A stretch of DNA of 64,000 nt, taken from positions 372,001 through 436,000 of the forward strand of contig JAYJMM010000087.1 in NCBI GenBank assembly GCA_037349105.1, in the 5' to 3' direction. Below the pieces are notes generated by a model. That model had not been told where the DNA came from. It searched no databases and saw only the letters and a list, made by a program, of their open reading frames with translations. Position numbers and translations under genes: made by a program. Below are positions 11,601 to 19,919 of the stretch, piece after piece; positions within the stretch are counted from its first letter, which is position 1; every line of letters starts with the position of its first letter. The DNA comes from Limnomonas spitsbergensis (taxonomy: Eukaryota; Chlorophyta; Chlorophyceae; Chlamydomonadales).

Positions 11601-14600
11601 TATTGCACAACACATTCGGGGTATGTCACACAAATTTCGGGTGCATCACGCACATAACCAACACATCACACAATTTCTGACAGTCCAAACGGAAAGGATC
11701 AAACACCCTGGGTCATATGGATTCAGGAAGCCCAGCCTTCGGCGGATTAGCACTAGGTAGGTTGCCATGGCATGTTACACAATTTAAGTGCAACTGTTTT
11801 ACACCGGCCGTTTACTTTCTGATCCTCCCACCCCCTCCCTCTGCAACCGTTTTCCACGGTTGCGCAGACCTTCACGTACAGCATGCGTGCCGTCGGTGAA
11901 AAAGAGGAGGTCGAGGCCGAGCAGGTCGTCTTCATAGGGTCGGCTTCTCCCGCGATTCCATCGCCCGAAAACGGAGACGCGCTCCGCCTGCCGGTCGACC
12001 CTTCGTTCCGAGGCCTAGAAGTGCAGCTGGTGCTGGAGTACTGCGATTTCGGAAGCCTGCGGGGGGCTCTGGACCAGTCTGTTTTCCACGACCCGGAAGC
12101 GGACGCGCCCAACTACCTCGCGGTGCTCGAGGTGGCGTCAGGCGTGGCCACCGGCATGCTGCACCTGCACGCACAGAACGTGGTCCATTCGGATCTGAAG
12201 GTATGAACATATCCTGTGGTTGAAGTGTGGAGGAGGCATCAGGTATGAACATTGGGTCAAAGGGTAATACTTTGCCCTTTGCCCTCCTAGTGTCCAGGCA
12301 GATCTGGCTTCCTGTCAGCTCTTGTCTCCTCCTGCAGGCTGGGTGCCATTTTTTCGAGCCCGGACGTTGTGCACTTACAAGTCAAGGTATGGACTGAAAA
12401 TCTGGTTGAAGTGTGGGGTGAATGTTGGCAGCGGCCTCGGGCTGAGATGTGTGACTGTTGTGACTAACGTGATACATCCGCTTGGCTACTGTGATTGGTG
12501 TGTTGCAATCGTCTGTCTAGTATGATGCGTCAGTATGCCTTCTGTTGCTGTGTGGCTAGTCTGAATGGGAGTGTGACTAGTATGATAAGTGTGTTGCAAG
12601 TGTGGCCAGTGTGACGCGTCAGTATGCTTTCTGTAGTTGTGTGGCTAGAGTGACCGGGAGTGTGACTTGTGTGCAGTAGCGCTGTGGCCAGTATGCATCA
12701 CGTGCTTCAACACTGTGACTAGTGTGACTGGGCTGGCTTTCCCTGTGCAACAAGCCATACTGATTCGGCCCCGTGTGATAAGTGTGACTAGTTTGTTGCT
12801 GCAGGATACCTAGTGTGACTGGTCTGGCTATCCGGATCCCCCATGGCCATATGTCAGCCTGACCCGGGATGCTTTGTCACTCCACCTTTGGTGGACCAGA
12901 GTAGACCCCGGGTAACCCTTCGAATTAAATTTGGAGATATCTGGGACCCGAATTTAATTCTTGGGGTCATGCTACAGAGCTACATGTCCAGTTGCTATGG
13001 CAGTGTGGCGCATTGGCCAATATGGCAGTCTCGGGGATGTCGATTCAAGGTGGATTGGTATACGAGTATTTCGCACCTGACTAAGTCTGGGTTCAGGGTT
13101 TGAGGGGGTCTTCGCCTGATTTTGTTCTTGTTTTGATTTTTTTGTATCCACCCTCAGTATATTGTGAAAGGGCTGGGCAGAGCGAACCAGGGGGGGGGGG
13201 GGGGCAGTTCGAGCCTTGTGCCCTCTCCCCCCTCTACACACTCACACACGCAGTCGGACAATGTCATGCTCCAGAGCAACATGCCATACTCTTGCCTGAA
13301 TGACGCAAAATAATCCTAGGCTCTCTGCGGCGCCGTGGCCAAGATCGCTGACATTGGGATCACCATTCAGGGTTCAAGGATTTCTGTCTCCTGGATCTAA
13401 CTTCTCGTGCGTTGTCTCCCCTCCCCTCCACACACACACACACAGTCGGACAACGTCATGCTCCAGAGCAACATGTCCTATTCCTGCGGCGCGGTGGCCA
13501 AGATCGCCGACTTTGGGATGTCGATCCAGATGGACACAGACGACACGCACATCAGTCACTGCAACATGGGTACACTGTCCCACATGGCTCCGGAGCTGCT
13601 GCTGCAGGGCATACAGAGCAAGGCAGCTGATGTGTGAGTGGGGGTCGAGGGGCAGCAACGCAGCCGATCTTCGGGAATTTAAATTTTGAAATTTGAAATT
13701 CAAATAGTCTGACTAAGGCTGTCTCACATGGCTATACAGAGCATGGCGGCAGACGTGTGAGTGGAAGGGGGTGTAGGAGCAGCGACTCTTGCGGATTTTA
13801 TTCTGAATTCCGAAATTTAAATTTAAATAATCCGGTGCGGTATGAGCTGCTGTAATATGGCCAAGGTGTAGCACATGGCTCTTGAGATGCTCCCTCTTGG
13901 TATACGAAGCAAGGTTGCAGGCGTGTGAGTGGACAGGTGATGTTCACGACCCTTGCAACCTTTTAAAATGTGGTTTTGGAAACTTCACAAAAGAAGGTTG
14001 TTGGTGAGTGCTGTTAGCTGTAAGCTGCTGTTAACTACTAACTGCTATTAACTTTAAGCTGCTGTTAACTACTAACTGCTGTTTACTGTAAGCTGCTGTT
14101 AACTACTAACTGCTATTAACTGTAAGCTGCTGTTAACTACTAACTGCTGTTTACTGTAAGCTGCTGTTAACTACTAACTGCTGTTTACTGTAAGCTGCTG
14201 TTAACTACTAACTGCTGTTTACTGTAAGCTGCTGTTAACTACTAACTGCTGTTAACTGTAAGCTGCTGTTAACTACTAACTGCTGTTTACTGTAAGCTGC
14301 TGTTAACTACTAACTGCTGTTTACTGAATACCGCTGTTAACTGCTCACTGTTGTGAACTGCCTGCAGGTATGCGTTTGGAATCACGCTGTGGGAGCTGTG
14401 GACCTCAAAGCGGCCCTTCAGAGGCATCCCGGTGGTGCTGCTGGGACACAAGGTGTGTGCGACATGTAGCTGAATTAGTGAAGTGTAGCTGGTGCGTAGC
14501 TGAAGTGCTACTAGTTAAAACATTGTCCCAGAGGCATCCCGGTGGTGCTGCTGGGACACAAGGTGCGTGCGACATGTAGCTGACGACTGACGTGTAGCTG

Positions 14601-17600
14601 AAATGCTGTAAATAAAAACATTGTCCCCGGCGCATCCCGGTGGTGCTGCTGCGACACGAGGTGCGCGAAACTGTGGGTAGGCACCTAGGTGTGTCTGAGG
14701 TGTGTCTGAAGTATTGCTTAAGTGAAGTGGACAAAATGCCGATTAGGTATCCGAAGGTGATGCGGGGGTACAAGGTGAGTGTGCAGGAGCAACTGTGTGA
14801 CTGTGCGCAGGTAGAGATGTAGCTTACGTGTACCTCAAATATACCGGTAGCTGAAATGTTGCTGGCATTTAAATGAAGTGCTGTAAGCGAAGATTGTTGT
14901 CACAGATGTCTTTCAGTTAACCCGATTCCCGCGGTGTTGCCGGGTAACCCAAATGCCCCAGCCGGAGAACATCCACACTTCCTCTTTTTTTCTCCGGCTT
15001 TGCCGGAGAGCCTTCCAGCTTTTCTCCGGGGTTTTTTCCTTTGTCCAAAAGTCCCCTGTAACCGGCCGGTTTGTAGAACCCTGGTGGGATGCGATGCCAG
15101 TGTACACGTATGACCTGTGTTTGTGCTAAATTGTGTAGCTGAAGTGCTGCATAAGCGTAGCTGAAGTGCTGCTTAAGCGTAGCTGAAGTGCTGCTTAAGC
15201 GTAGCTGAAGTGCTGCTTAAGCGTAGCTGAAGTGCTGCAAAAGCTTTGCACAAGTGTTCTTGCAGTGCTGCGTCCTTCCTGCCCCATTGCCTTATGTACT
15301 TCCTATTCTCAACAGGATTGTGCCAACATACCCTCTGGGCCTCTGGCACGCCCCATGCTGACTGCCATGCACCTGCCCCGCAGCTGTTTCTTAAGGACCC
15401 CGGGCCTGCCTTCCCGAGGTGCTTATGGGACTTGCTGCCCACTGAAAAGTTGTTCTAGATAGGAACAGCTTGCTTGTGGGTACCTTGGGCCCGCTTGCCC
15501 GCCTTGCTGCCCAATAAACTGCTGTTCTAGACAGGAACAGCACAGCGTAGCCGCTGGCATGCCCATGCTGACAGCTTGCATGCCCATGCTGACTGATGGC
15601 CACCTGAGGCCCCCTTTCCCTCCTCGCCGCTTAATAAATAGTTGCTCTCAACAGGAATTGTGCAGCAAACCCTTGGGCATGCCGTTCCTGACGGACATGC
15701 ATCCCTCCAACTCCTGCAGGTGGCTCGCGAGCACCTCAGGCCCCCTTTCCCGCCCGCCTGCCCGGCGGAGTTTCGAGAGCTGGCTGCAAGCTGCTGGGAG
15801 GCGTCGTCCCCAATGAGGTGTGCCTTCACGACCTCTATTACCGTAGATTCGCTTTGCCGAACCTCATAATTAACTTAGTTTGGGGCTCAGGGATCCATGT
15901 CTAATGATCGATTGTGGACGCCACAGTTTTCAGTCAGAAATTAAGCTTTCTGTTTGATTATTTGCCGTTATGAGGTCAGGGTTAAACTATGTCGTGTTTT
16001 CAAACTTGAGGGAAGGCAAATCAAATCAAATGACCATGGGTTCATGCGTCAATATAAGCGCAGGACCCTTCATAATTACAACGCCTGCGCTGATTTTTTT
16101 ATATACCGTAGTCACGGACGTATTTCGTTGTTTTGATCGTAGTTCAGGGAGCAACGAAATCAACTGTGAAAATGGTTTTGACTGGAATTTTTCATGTGAA
16201 GGGGCAACGGGGGGGGAAAACGCTAAAACAGCGCCTCTTTAAGCAGCAACGAAAATCGAAAACAACGAAACACGTCCGTGACTACGGTTGTGTCATTATA
16301 ATTTGCAGGTTTTGTAATGAATGTTAATTAAGTTGAAGTGTGGGACCGAAGGTACTCTGTCAACAAATACAGAATAGGCGTTGCTTCCTGCCTCACCGAC
16401 CTGCTGTTCATGTCTTTGTGATGAAGCTGCGGTACATCCTGGATAAGAAAAAGGGCAAGGCTATGTCTTCAATAAATCATTGAAATTCATTATTAATTAA
16501 CTTAAAGTCGCTGCTTGCTGCTCCCCTCAGGCCTACCATTTCATGTGTCGCAAAGCTACGGAGCATGCTGGAAAAGGGGCAAGACAGGGCTGCGCCTTCA
16601 ACAAATCAATTAAATTGATCATTGATTCCTTAAATTTTATTGAATTCGTCATTGATTAAATTAATTATGCTTAATTAAAGGTCGCTGCTTGCTGCTCCCC
16701 TCAGGCCCACCTTTGACGAAATTGTCGTGAAGCTGCGGAACATGCTGGACAAGGAGCAGGCAATGGGCAATACTCGGGATGGGCCTGCCACAAATAAGCT
16801 CGCAGTTCAGGTCAGTTTAGGGTAGGGGATTCAGGTTTATAGGGTGGAGGGTTGAGGGTTTCTAGGGTTTGAGGGCGGGGGGGGTGGGCTGTGATGGCAA
16901 AGTGTTAGGCAGTCTCTTTTTCCGGCTACTCGTCCACCTTTGAAGGCCAGATAGGTACCAATCCTGGGCCGGCCTTTGACTGATGGCCCAGGCAGCATGG
17001 CTGGCCACAAATGGGGCTGCCACCCAGAGGCCGGAGCGTAGCTGACATGTAGCTGAGTCACAAGAAAAAAAGAACATCGCCCACAAAGCGGACGTTTCAT
17101 TGGTGTTGGTTCCAGGGTTGAAGGGGCTCAGGAAATGTTTTGCTCATGTGTCTCTCAGCACACACAGCACCAGGAGTATAAACTGGTGCCGCGCTGTTCC
17201 CTTCACCCTCATGCCCCTGCGGGGAGTAGTTTTCTTTCTTTCTTAAAACCTGGGTGAGAACACAAAGCTCTCTGTTTCGCTCTGCCTGGCCCTTCCTTAA
17301 GAAGCTGTGGGTGGTTGCGTTAACTGTGTGAAAACATCAGAGCGGACTCTTCACTGACAGCGGGACCAGTCTTTTTTTCTTTTCCGTAGTGACTGGTTGC
17401 GAGTCCTTGAGCCAAAGTGGAAACGGAAGTAAAAATCGGCAAGATACAGTTGTGCAGGATCAAAGAGCGATGAAATTAATAAGGATTAAGACTAAAACTT
17501 GAGCTCCTGCGGCGCGCTCTTCACCAATAAGTTGCTACTTCTGGTAACCACAATGAATTCCGGAAGCCACTTAAAATGACCTGAGCATGACCCTTTCCAC

Positions 17601-19187
17601 CAAACCCTTGACCCTCAACTTTAAACCCTGAGCATGACCCTTTTCACCAAACCCTTGACCCTTAACTTAAAACCCTGAGCATGACCCTTGTCACCAAACC
17701 CTAAAACCTAAACCCTTAGCACGACCCTTTCCACCAAACCCTTTACCCTTAACTTTAAACCCTGAGCATGACCCTTCTCACCAAACCCTAAACCCTAAAC
17801 CCTTAGCATGACCGTTTCCACCAAACCCTTAACCATTAACTCTAAACCCTGAGCATGACCCTTTCCACCAAACCCTAAACCCGAAACCCTGAGCATGACC
17901 CTGTCCACCAAACCACAAATCATAAACCCTTAGTACGACCCTGTCCACCAAACCCCTAACCCTAAACACTTAGCATGAACCTATCCACCAAACCCTAAAC
18001 CCTTAGCATGACCCTGTCCACCAAACCACACACCATACACCCTTAGCATGACCATGTCCACCAAACCCCAAACCCTAAACCCTAAACCCTTTACCCTCAA
18101 CCTTAGCATGACCCTGTCCACCAGGGGCTGGGGAGCTTCCATGGTTTAGGGTCCAGGTTCAGGGACTACAACATTAATTTAAAAAAAATCCAAGCAAGGA
18201 AGTTTACGTTCCGAAGTGGGACTTGAAGTGACGATGTTATGAAGTGACGACCCTTGCCACTAGGGCCATGAGGAGACAAACGCACGAGACAAATCAACGT
18301 GTCCTTAATCTGGGGCTTTCTGCTCACATTCCTAGGGTATGGAGTTAAGGGTGCGTTTCCCCTAAAACCCAAGGGACTCTAATCAAAGTCAAATTACCCT
18401 TTCCTTACTTTTTGTGTGCCGCCCTGGAAACGACGTGTCGAAGGCAACAAACAAACTGAACGTGCATCCTGGGAGGTATGGCCACAGGTACTTCCATGTT
18501 ACATCTTCCGCCGGACAATTCGCATTGTTGTCATTACAGACCTACCGCAGCCACCCCTGCCGTTTTCGATTGCTACCTCAGCCCTCCCCTCCCCCTGGCG
18601 TTGCAGACTTAACCCAACCACCCACACTTTTTCTTTGTAACCCCGCCCCCACCCCCTCCCGGACCTACCCACACATATGGGCCAGTTCTCACGCATTACT
18701 ACGCCTCACTTGCTAACGTCACCAACCCTGAACCCTGAACCCTAAACCCTAAACCCTGAACTCTTCCCCACCTGCCGGCTGCTCCCAGGACTCCTGCAAC
18801 AACTCCACTCGCGGCAACCCTCCATCGCCGCGGGCCACGGAGCTCATGCGGCTGCCCCCCGCGCCCCAGTCGCCGCCCTCGAAACCCCACGCCACCCGTC
18901 CCTCGCCCCCGCTGCTGCCTGCCTCCCCGTTCGCTAGACCCTCAAAGCCCTCCGAGGCACCGGCCTCGCCGTACCCTCGGCTGTTTAAGACTGGTGCTTT
19001 GGCCGCCGCGCCTTCCTCGAGGCTGTCCAAGGCCTCCTCAGGAAACCCCTTGGCCTTCCGCCCGCCGACAAGGATCAAGCAAGCATCCACCAAGCTCTCC
19101 AAGCAACTGTCTATCTCAGAAGGTGCAAAGGGATCCGGCAAGGCCAAGGGGGGCTGCTGGGCCGCCTGCTTTGGTGGTGCAAAGTAG
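2503..19187 (+). CDS. PAS-like / coiled-coil / TKL protein kinase, 12 exons, 5' end not found
   Basis: Predicted protein kinase of the tyrosine-kinase-like group. Joined exons: 2503-2695, 4179-4304, 6193-6422, 7851-7985, 9209-9493, 10866-11021, 11868-12200, 13446-13633, 14368-14452, 15720-15817, 16705-16810, 18789-19187. They total 2,334 nt, one open frame of 777 residues plus stop, and every splice phase matches. In partial numbering, residues 65-110 include a PAS-like segment (ATGRILMQNNA...MLG), and 229-275 look like a coiled coil. The kinase domain starts near 316. The glycine loop GQGSFGKV is at 321-328, the lysine (VVAIK) at 340, HSDLK at 482-486, then ADFG, MAPE and CWEAS...RPTF. HRD is changed to HSD, so it is a non-RD kinase. 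About 40 residues are inserted between TYSMR and the hinge (LVLEYC). The tail is Pro/Ser-rich and ends with a CWAACFGG motif. Family assignment is secure; ligand and substrate are unknown. Further 5' exons probably exist. Confidence 0.85.
2963..3053. repeat. 8-bp satellite GTAACGCA
   Basis: About 11 perfect tandem copies of GTAACGCA in the first kinase-1 intron. Confidence 0.95.
4064..4165 (-). repeat. Dispersed hairpin repeat B, copy 2 (-)
   Basis: Reverse-orientation copy: GCGCGGACGCGGCC, then CGCTGTTCCCTAAACCCTCACG, then the TTTCTTTC tail. Its pyrimidine end lies just upstream of the acceptor at 4178, so the repeat appears to supply the polypyrimidine tract for exon b. Confidence 0.7.
4179..4304 (+). 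CDS. Kinase-1 exon b (PAS-like)
   Basis: Acceptor CTTCACAG|AC and donor CTGG|GTGAGG. It encodes MQWVMGLRDLQLHKNTQ and ATGRILMQNNASTSMLG. The latter resembles the opening of a PAS fold (GxIxxxNxAxxxxxG). Confidence 0.75.
4558..4735 (+). repeat. Dispersed repeat family G, copy 1
   Basis: About 175 bp matching 15865-16030. Shared blocks are GTTTGGGGTTGAGGGATCC, GATCGATTGT, CCAGTTTTCAGTCAG, GATTATTTGCC and GAGGGAAGGCAAAT. It has no ORF and its function is unknown. Confidence 0.65.
5150..5320. repeat. Degenerate CCCTG-rich minisatellite
   Basis: Tandem CACCCTGGACCCTGA-type units of about 14-15 bp, derived from the CCCTAAA-like sequence that fills this intron. The region 5490-6130 has scattered CCCTAAACC and TTAACCC runs of the same kind. 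Confidence 0.8.
5944..6035 (+). repeat. Dispersed hairpin repeat B, copy 3 (+)
   Basis: AAAGCAAGCAAGCTATGCCCC, a short inverted repeat, then GCAGCCTGGGCCGAAGCCAC. It lies inside the intron before exon c. Confidence 0.7.
6193..6422 (+). CDS. Kinase-1 exon c
   Basis: Acceptor TATCTAG|G and donor GATCAG|GTGGGG. It encodes 76 residues from GFHGSVHAEAELAKF to LYLLLDNDQ, a likely continuation of the PAS-like region (beta strands RVAVTLRHA and FLYLLL). Confidence 0.8.
6645..6805 (+). repeat. Dispersed repeat family F, copy 1
   Basis: About 160 bp matching 23725-23910. Shared blocks are CCTGAGGCGCTGA, AGCAGCCCGGG, CAGCTGAGAA and GGCGAGCAGGAACAGGAAAG, then AAGCACTCA. It has no coding sequence. Confidence 0.75.
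7106..7182 (+). repeat. Dispersed hairpin repeat B, copy 4 (+)
   Basis: AAAGAAAGCTACGCCC, a loop, GGGCGTAGAGG, then GCAGCTTGGGGCCGTAGCC. It forms an inverted pair with the copy at 7228. Confidence 0.7.
7228..7325 (-). repeat. Dispersed hairpin repeat B, copy 5 (-)
   Basis: GGCGCGGATGTGGCTTCGGC, then CTCACGCCCCCCACGAGGCG and the TTTCTTTC tail. It faces copy 4 across about 45 bp and could fold with it in RNA. Confidence 0.75.
7385..7850 (+). repeat. Four decayed copies of the kinase-1 exon d acceptor edge
   Basis: Units of about 110 bp at 7385, 7500, 7610 and 7722 share GCTGATA, GATAAGATGC, AGGTGGTGGT and GACGTGCATATTTTG, and the C-rich tract that precedes the true exon. Only the last unit continues into an open exon. 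The poly-C run at 7811 is part of the final acceptor. Confidence 0.8.
7851..7985 (+). CDS. Kinase-1 exon d
   Basis: Acceptor TTTTACAG|GAG and donor GTGCAG|GTCAG, phase 0 at both ends, 45 residues (EKIDKMQQVVVEKRG to AFQDVQ). A helical segment between the PAS-like part and the coiled coil. Confidence 0.8.
8985..9208 (+). repeat. Two decayed copies of the kinase-1 exon e start
   Basis: Copies at about 8985 and 9100 repeat CAGGTCGATGTGACGGAGG, CATGGCCA and GCGCGATCTGCAGCACGC, then change into TTCAAACACGAAAA, AACGATTTGCCGGTATG and the next copy. The real exon follows at 9209. Confidence 0.85.
9209..9493 (+). CDS. Kinase-1 exon e (coiled coil and start of glycine loop)
   Basis: Acceptor GTATGCAG|GTT and donor GGGCTCG|GTGAGAG, 95 residues. 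A heptad-rich helix (AKRELQHAHDQLAEKKGRMD) leads to ENIEIHRLLGQGS. The ATP-binding loop is split by the intron between GQGS and FGKV. Confidence 0.9.
9798..10086. repeat. 13-bp satellite
   Basis: About 22 copies of GGATCAGGGTCAA, with T/C changes, in the intron that splits the glycine loop. Three units make 39 bp, so two frames stay open (repeating DQGQGSGSRIR). Confidence 0.95.
10225..10560. repeat. 9-bp polypyrimidine satellite
   Basis: About 335 bp of almost pure C/T, unit TCCCCTCCC. Mirror-symmetric polypyrimidine of this length can form triplex (H-) DNA. It is followed by TGAC/CGAC tetramers (10573-10620). The long Pro/Leu and Gly/Glu reading frames are artefacts. Confidence 0.95.
10620..10865 (+). 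repeat. Two decayed copies of kinase-1 exon f
   Basis: Copies at about 10629 and 10739 encode near matches to the real exon: AAGGTTTATAAGGGC, CATCATGGCCATGCCCTACC and ACATGAC, then TTGTCC and a C/T-rich tract. Copy 2 would read FGKVYEGLWRGTVV. They diverge where the real exon continues with SDVEK. Confidence 0.9.
10866..11021 (+). CDS. Kinase-1 exon f (glycine loop, catalytic Lys)
   Basis: Acceptor GATGCAG|TTT and donor GTGCAG|GTGTGG, 52 residues. FGKVYKGLWRGTVVAIKI completes the glycine loop and gives the ATP-binding lysine. It ends with SLSHPNIVQ, the end of helix C. Confidence 0.95.
11066..11213 (+). repeat. Two downstream copies of the kinase-1 exon f donor edge
   Basis: Copies at about 11066-11116 and 11160-11213 repeat CATGGAGGCGGCCATTAGCA through ACATTGTGCAG|GTGTGGAC, each with an intact-looking GT donor. 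Period about 94 bp. Confidence 0.9.
11868..12200 (+). CDS. Kinase-1 exon g (hinge and catalytic loop)
   Basis: Acceptor TTGCGCAG|ACC and donor CTGAAG|GTATG, 111 residues. TFTYSMR continues strand 4. A non-conserved acidic/proline insert of about 40 residues follows, then LVLEYCDFGSLRGAL (hinge and helix D) and VVHSDLK. The usual HRD arginine is serine here. Confidence 0.95.
13245..13445 (+). repeat. Decayed copy of kinase-1 exon h start
   Basis: ACACGCAGTCGGACAATGTC and ATGCTCCAGAGCAACATG, then GCCGTGGCCAAGATCGCTGA, copy the exon beginning at 13446. The copy is interrupted near 13300 and has a changed DFG block. Confidence 0.85.
13446..13633 (+). CDS. Kinase-1 exon h (activation segment)
   Basis: Acceptor CACACACAG|TCG and donor GATGT|GTGAG. 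It encodes SDNVMLQSNMSYSCG, KIADFGMSIQMD and GTLSHMAPELLLQG: the Mg-binding DFG, activation loop and APE motif. Confidence 0.95.
13700..13935 (+). repeat. Two downstream copies of the kinase-1 exon h donor edge
   Basis: CTCACATGGCTATACAGAGC, ATGGCGGCAGACGTGTGAGT at about 13722-13764 and a weaker copy at 13872-13933 (CACATGGCTCTTGAGATGCT, GTTGCAGGCGTGTGAGTGG). Confidence 0.8.
14008..14340 (+). repeat. 34-bp satellite carrying TACTAAC motifs
   Basis: About nine to ten copies of a 34-bp unit containing TTAACTACTAACTGCTG. Each holds TACTAAC, the consensus intron branch-point sequence, and the array ends about 30 bp before the acceptor at 14367. Confidence 0.9.
14368..14452 (+). CDS. Kinase-1 exon i
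   Basis: Acceptor CCTGCAG|G and donor CACAAG|GTGTGT. It encodes VYAFGITLWELWTSKRPF and RGIPVVLLGHK (helix F and the following loop). Confidence 0.9.
14525..14785 (+). repeat. Downstream copies of the kinase-1 exon i donor edge
   Basis: Copies at 14528-14568 and 14628-14665 repeat GCATCCCGGTGGTGCTGCTG then GACACAAGGTGCGTG. A third, weak copy near 14757 reads TGATGCGGGGGTACAAGGTG. They are spaced about 100-125 bp. Confidence 0.85.
15135..15240. repeat. 22-bp satellite
   Basis: About five copies of AGCTGAAGTGCTGCTTAAGC plus GT. The core GTAGCTGAAGTG is also scattered over 14460-15130 and, reversed, over 29550-29755. Confidence 0.9.
15295..15719 (+). repeat. Decayed copies of kinase-1 exon j acceptor edge
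   Basis: Three to four diverged copies at about 15295-15420, 15445-15510 and 15545-15640. They share CAACAGGAATTGTGC-like, CCATGCTGACTG, CACCTGAGGCCCCCTTTCCC and CTTAATAAAT blocks, and lead to the real exon at 15720. Confidence 0.75.
15720..15817 (+). CDS. Kinase-1 exon j
   Basis: Acceptor CTCCTGCAG|GTG and donor AATGAG|GTGTGC. It encodes VAREHLRPPFPPACPAEFRE and LAASCWEASSPM, the C-lobe segment preceding the RPTF motif. Confidence 0.9.
15865..16030 (+). repeat. Dispersed repeat family G, copy 2
   Basis: Second copy of the family at 4558-4735, with GTTTGGGGCTCAGGGATCC and CACAGTTTTCAGTCAG, then GAGGGAAGGCAAAT. Confidence 0.65.
16105..16288. mobile_element. MITE family D, 184 bp
   Basis: Terminal inverted repeats of about 30 bp start ACCGTAGTCACGGACGT and continue TTTCGTTGTTTT, with one A/G mismatch between arms. 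Subterminal CAACGAA motifs repeat inside. It is too short to encode a transposase. A larger relative is at 46288. It lies in the intron before exon k. Confidence 0.9.
16420..16704 (+). repeat. Two decayed copies of kinase-1 exon k
   Basis: At about 16420-16465 (GAAGCTGCGGTACATCCTGG then AAAAAGGGCAAGGC) and 16506-16595 (GTCGCTGCTTGCTGCTCCCC, TCAGGCCTACC, CGGAGCATGCTGGA). The real exon, preceded by the same GTCGCTGCTTGCTGCTCCCC block, is the third copy. Confidence 0.85.
16705..16810 (+). CDS. Kinase-1 exon k (end of C-lobe)
   Basis: Acceptor CCCTCAG|G and donor GTTCAG|GTCAG. With the previous exon it gives RPTFDEIVVKLRNMLDKE, the closing helix of TKL kinase domains, then a short hydrophilic linker. 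Confidence 0.9.
16930..17080 (+). repeat. Dispersed repeat family A, copy 2
   Basis: Shares GGTACCAATCC, GGCAGCATGGCTGGCCACAA, GGCCGGAGCGTAGCTGACAT and GTAGCTGAGTCACAAG with copies 1 and 3. Confidence 0.75.
17185..17246 (-). repeat. Dispersed hairpin repeat B, copy 6 (-), partial
   Basis: GCCGCGCTGTTCCCTTCACC then CTCATGCCCCTGCGGGG and TTTTCTTTC. The GCCACATCC part is missing. Confidence 0.65.
17580..18125. repeat. About 50-bp telomere-like minisatellite
   Basis: About eleven units of roughly 45-60 bp: GAGCATGACCCTTTTCACC, AAACCC and a variable CCCTAAACCC-type part. Perfect CCCTAAACCCTAAACCCT occurs near 18068. It is inside the last kinase-1 intron. Confidence 0.9.
18789..19187 (+). CDS. 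Kinase-1 exon l (C-terminal tail and stop)
   Basis: Acceptor CTCCCAG|GAC; stop TAG at 19185. It encodes 132 residues rich in Pro, Ser, Ala and Lys. The last residues are KGGCWAACFGGAK, with two cysteines near the end that might be lipid-modified (inference). Confidence 0.85.
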   Translation, partial: DSCNNSTRGNPPSPRATELMRLPPAPQSPPSKPHATRPSPPLLPASPFARPSKPSEAPASPYPRLFKTGALAAAPSSRLSKASSGNPLAFRPPTRIKQASTKLSKQLSISEGAKGSGKAKGGCWAACFGGAK

Positions 19188-19919
19188 CAGCGCCCACTCG
19201 CCCGCCCGCCCTGAGCGTCACGTTAGAGGGCCGGACTTCATGTTGGAACTACGTTGGGTCGCTGCTGAGAAGGAGTCCGCGGGGACCTGAGAGGGCTGCT
19301 GGGCCGCCTGCCTCGGTGGCGCGATGTAGCAGCGCCCGCCCGCCTGCCCGCCCTGAGGGTCACGTTGGAGGGCCGGACGGTGCCGCCAGACCCCGCCTGC
19401 ATCTGTGGCGATTGATGTAGCGACCGCCCGACCTAAGCATCTCGTCTGAGTTCCGCACTTTTGGCGGAGCGCCAGAGGGCCTCAGCTGGGCGCCCCTGAG
19501 AGGCCTCCTTGCCTGCCTTGGATCGCAGGAGAGCTTTCTTCACATGCCACATAGTTCAGGAGTCAAGGTGGAAGCTGCCGCCCCTGCTCTTCCAGCCATC
19601 CAAGGGCCACACACAGGGGTGGCTGTCTAGCCACGCTTGCCGCAGTAGTTGGTTAAGTAGCGACGGCCTGGCAATGCCCTGGCCCTTATAGTATCTTGGG
19701 GGGTGTAGAGGTTAGGGGTTACTGGTTAGGTTTGGAAGAGTAGGGTGGGGGCTGCCTTGACTCAGCCCCCGAACCCTAACCCCTAACCCTAAACCACAAT
19801 CTCAAATCCTCGGCTGCAACCCTAGCCCTGAACCCTTGGAGCGAACGCCTCCTGCGCCAAGGGCTGGAATGGCTCCGAAGCTGGGCGAAATCATGAGGTA
19901 CAACGCCAAAGCACGGGCC
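19188..19919 (+). other. Kinase-1 3' flank with two copies of the gene end
   Basis: The segment around the stop (GGCTGCTGGGCCGCCTGC to GGGCCGGAC, 19152-19232) is repeated at about 19293-19378 and weakly at 19382-19440, beyond the stop codon. The rest is non-coding, with CCCTAAACC runs near 19770-19830. Confidence 0.7.
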
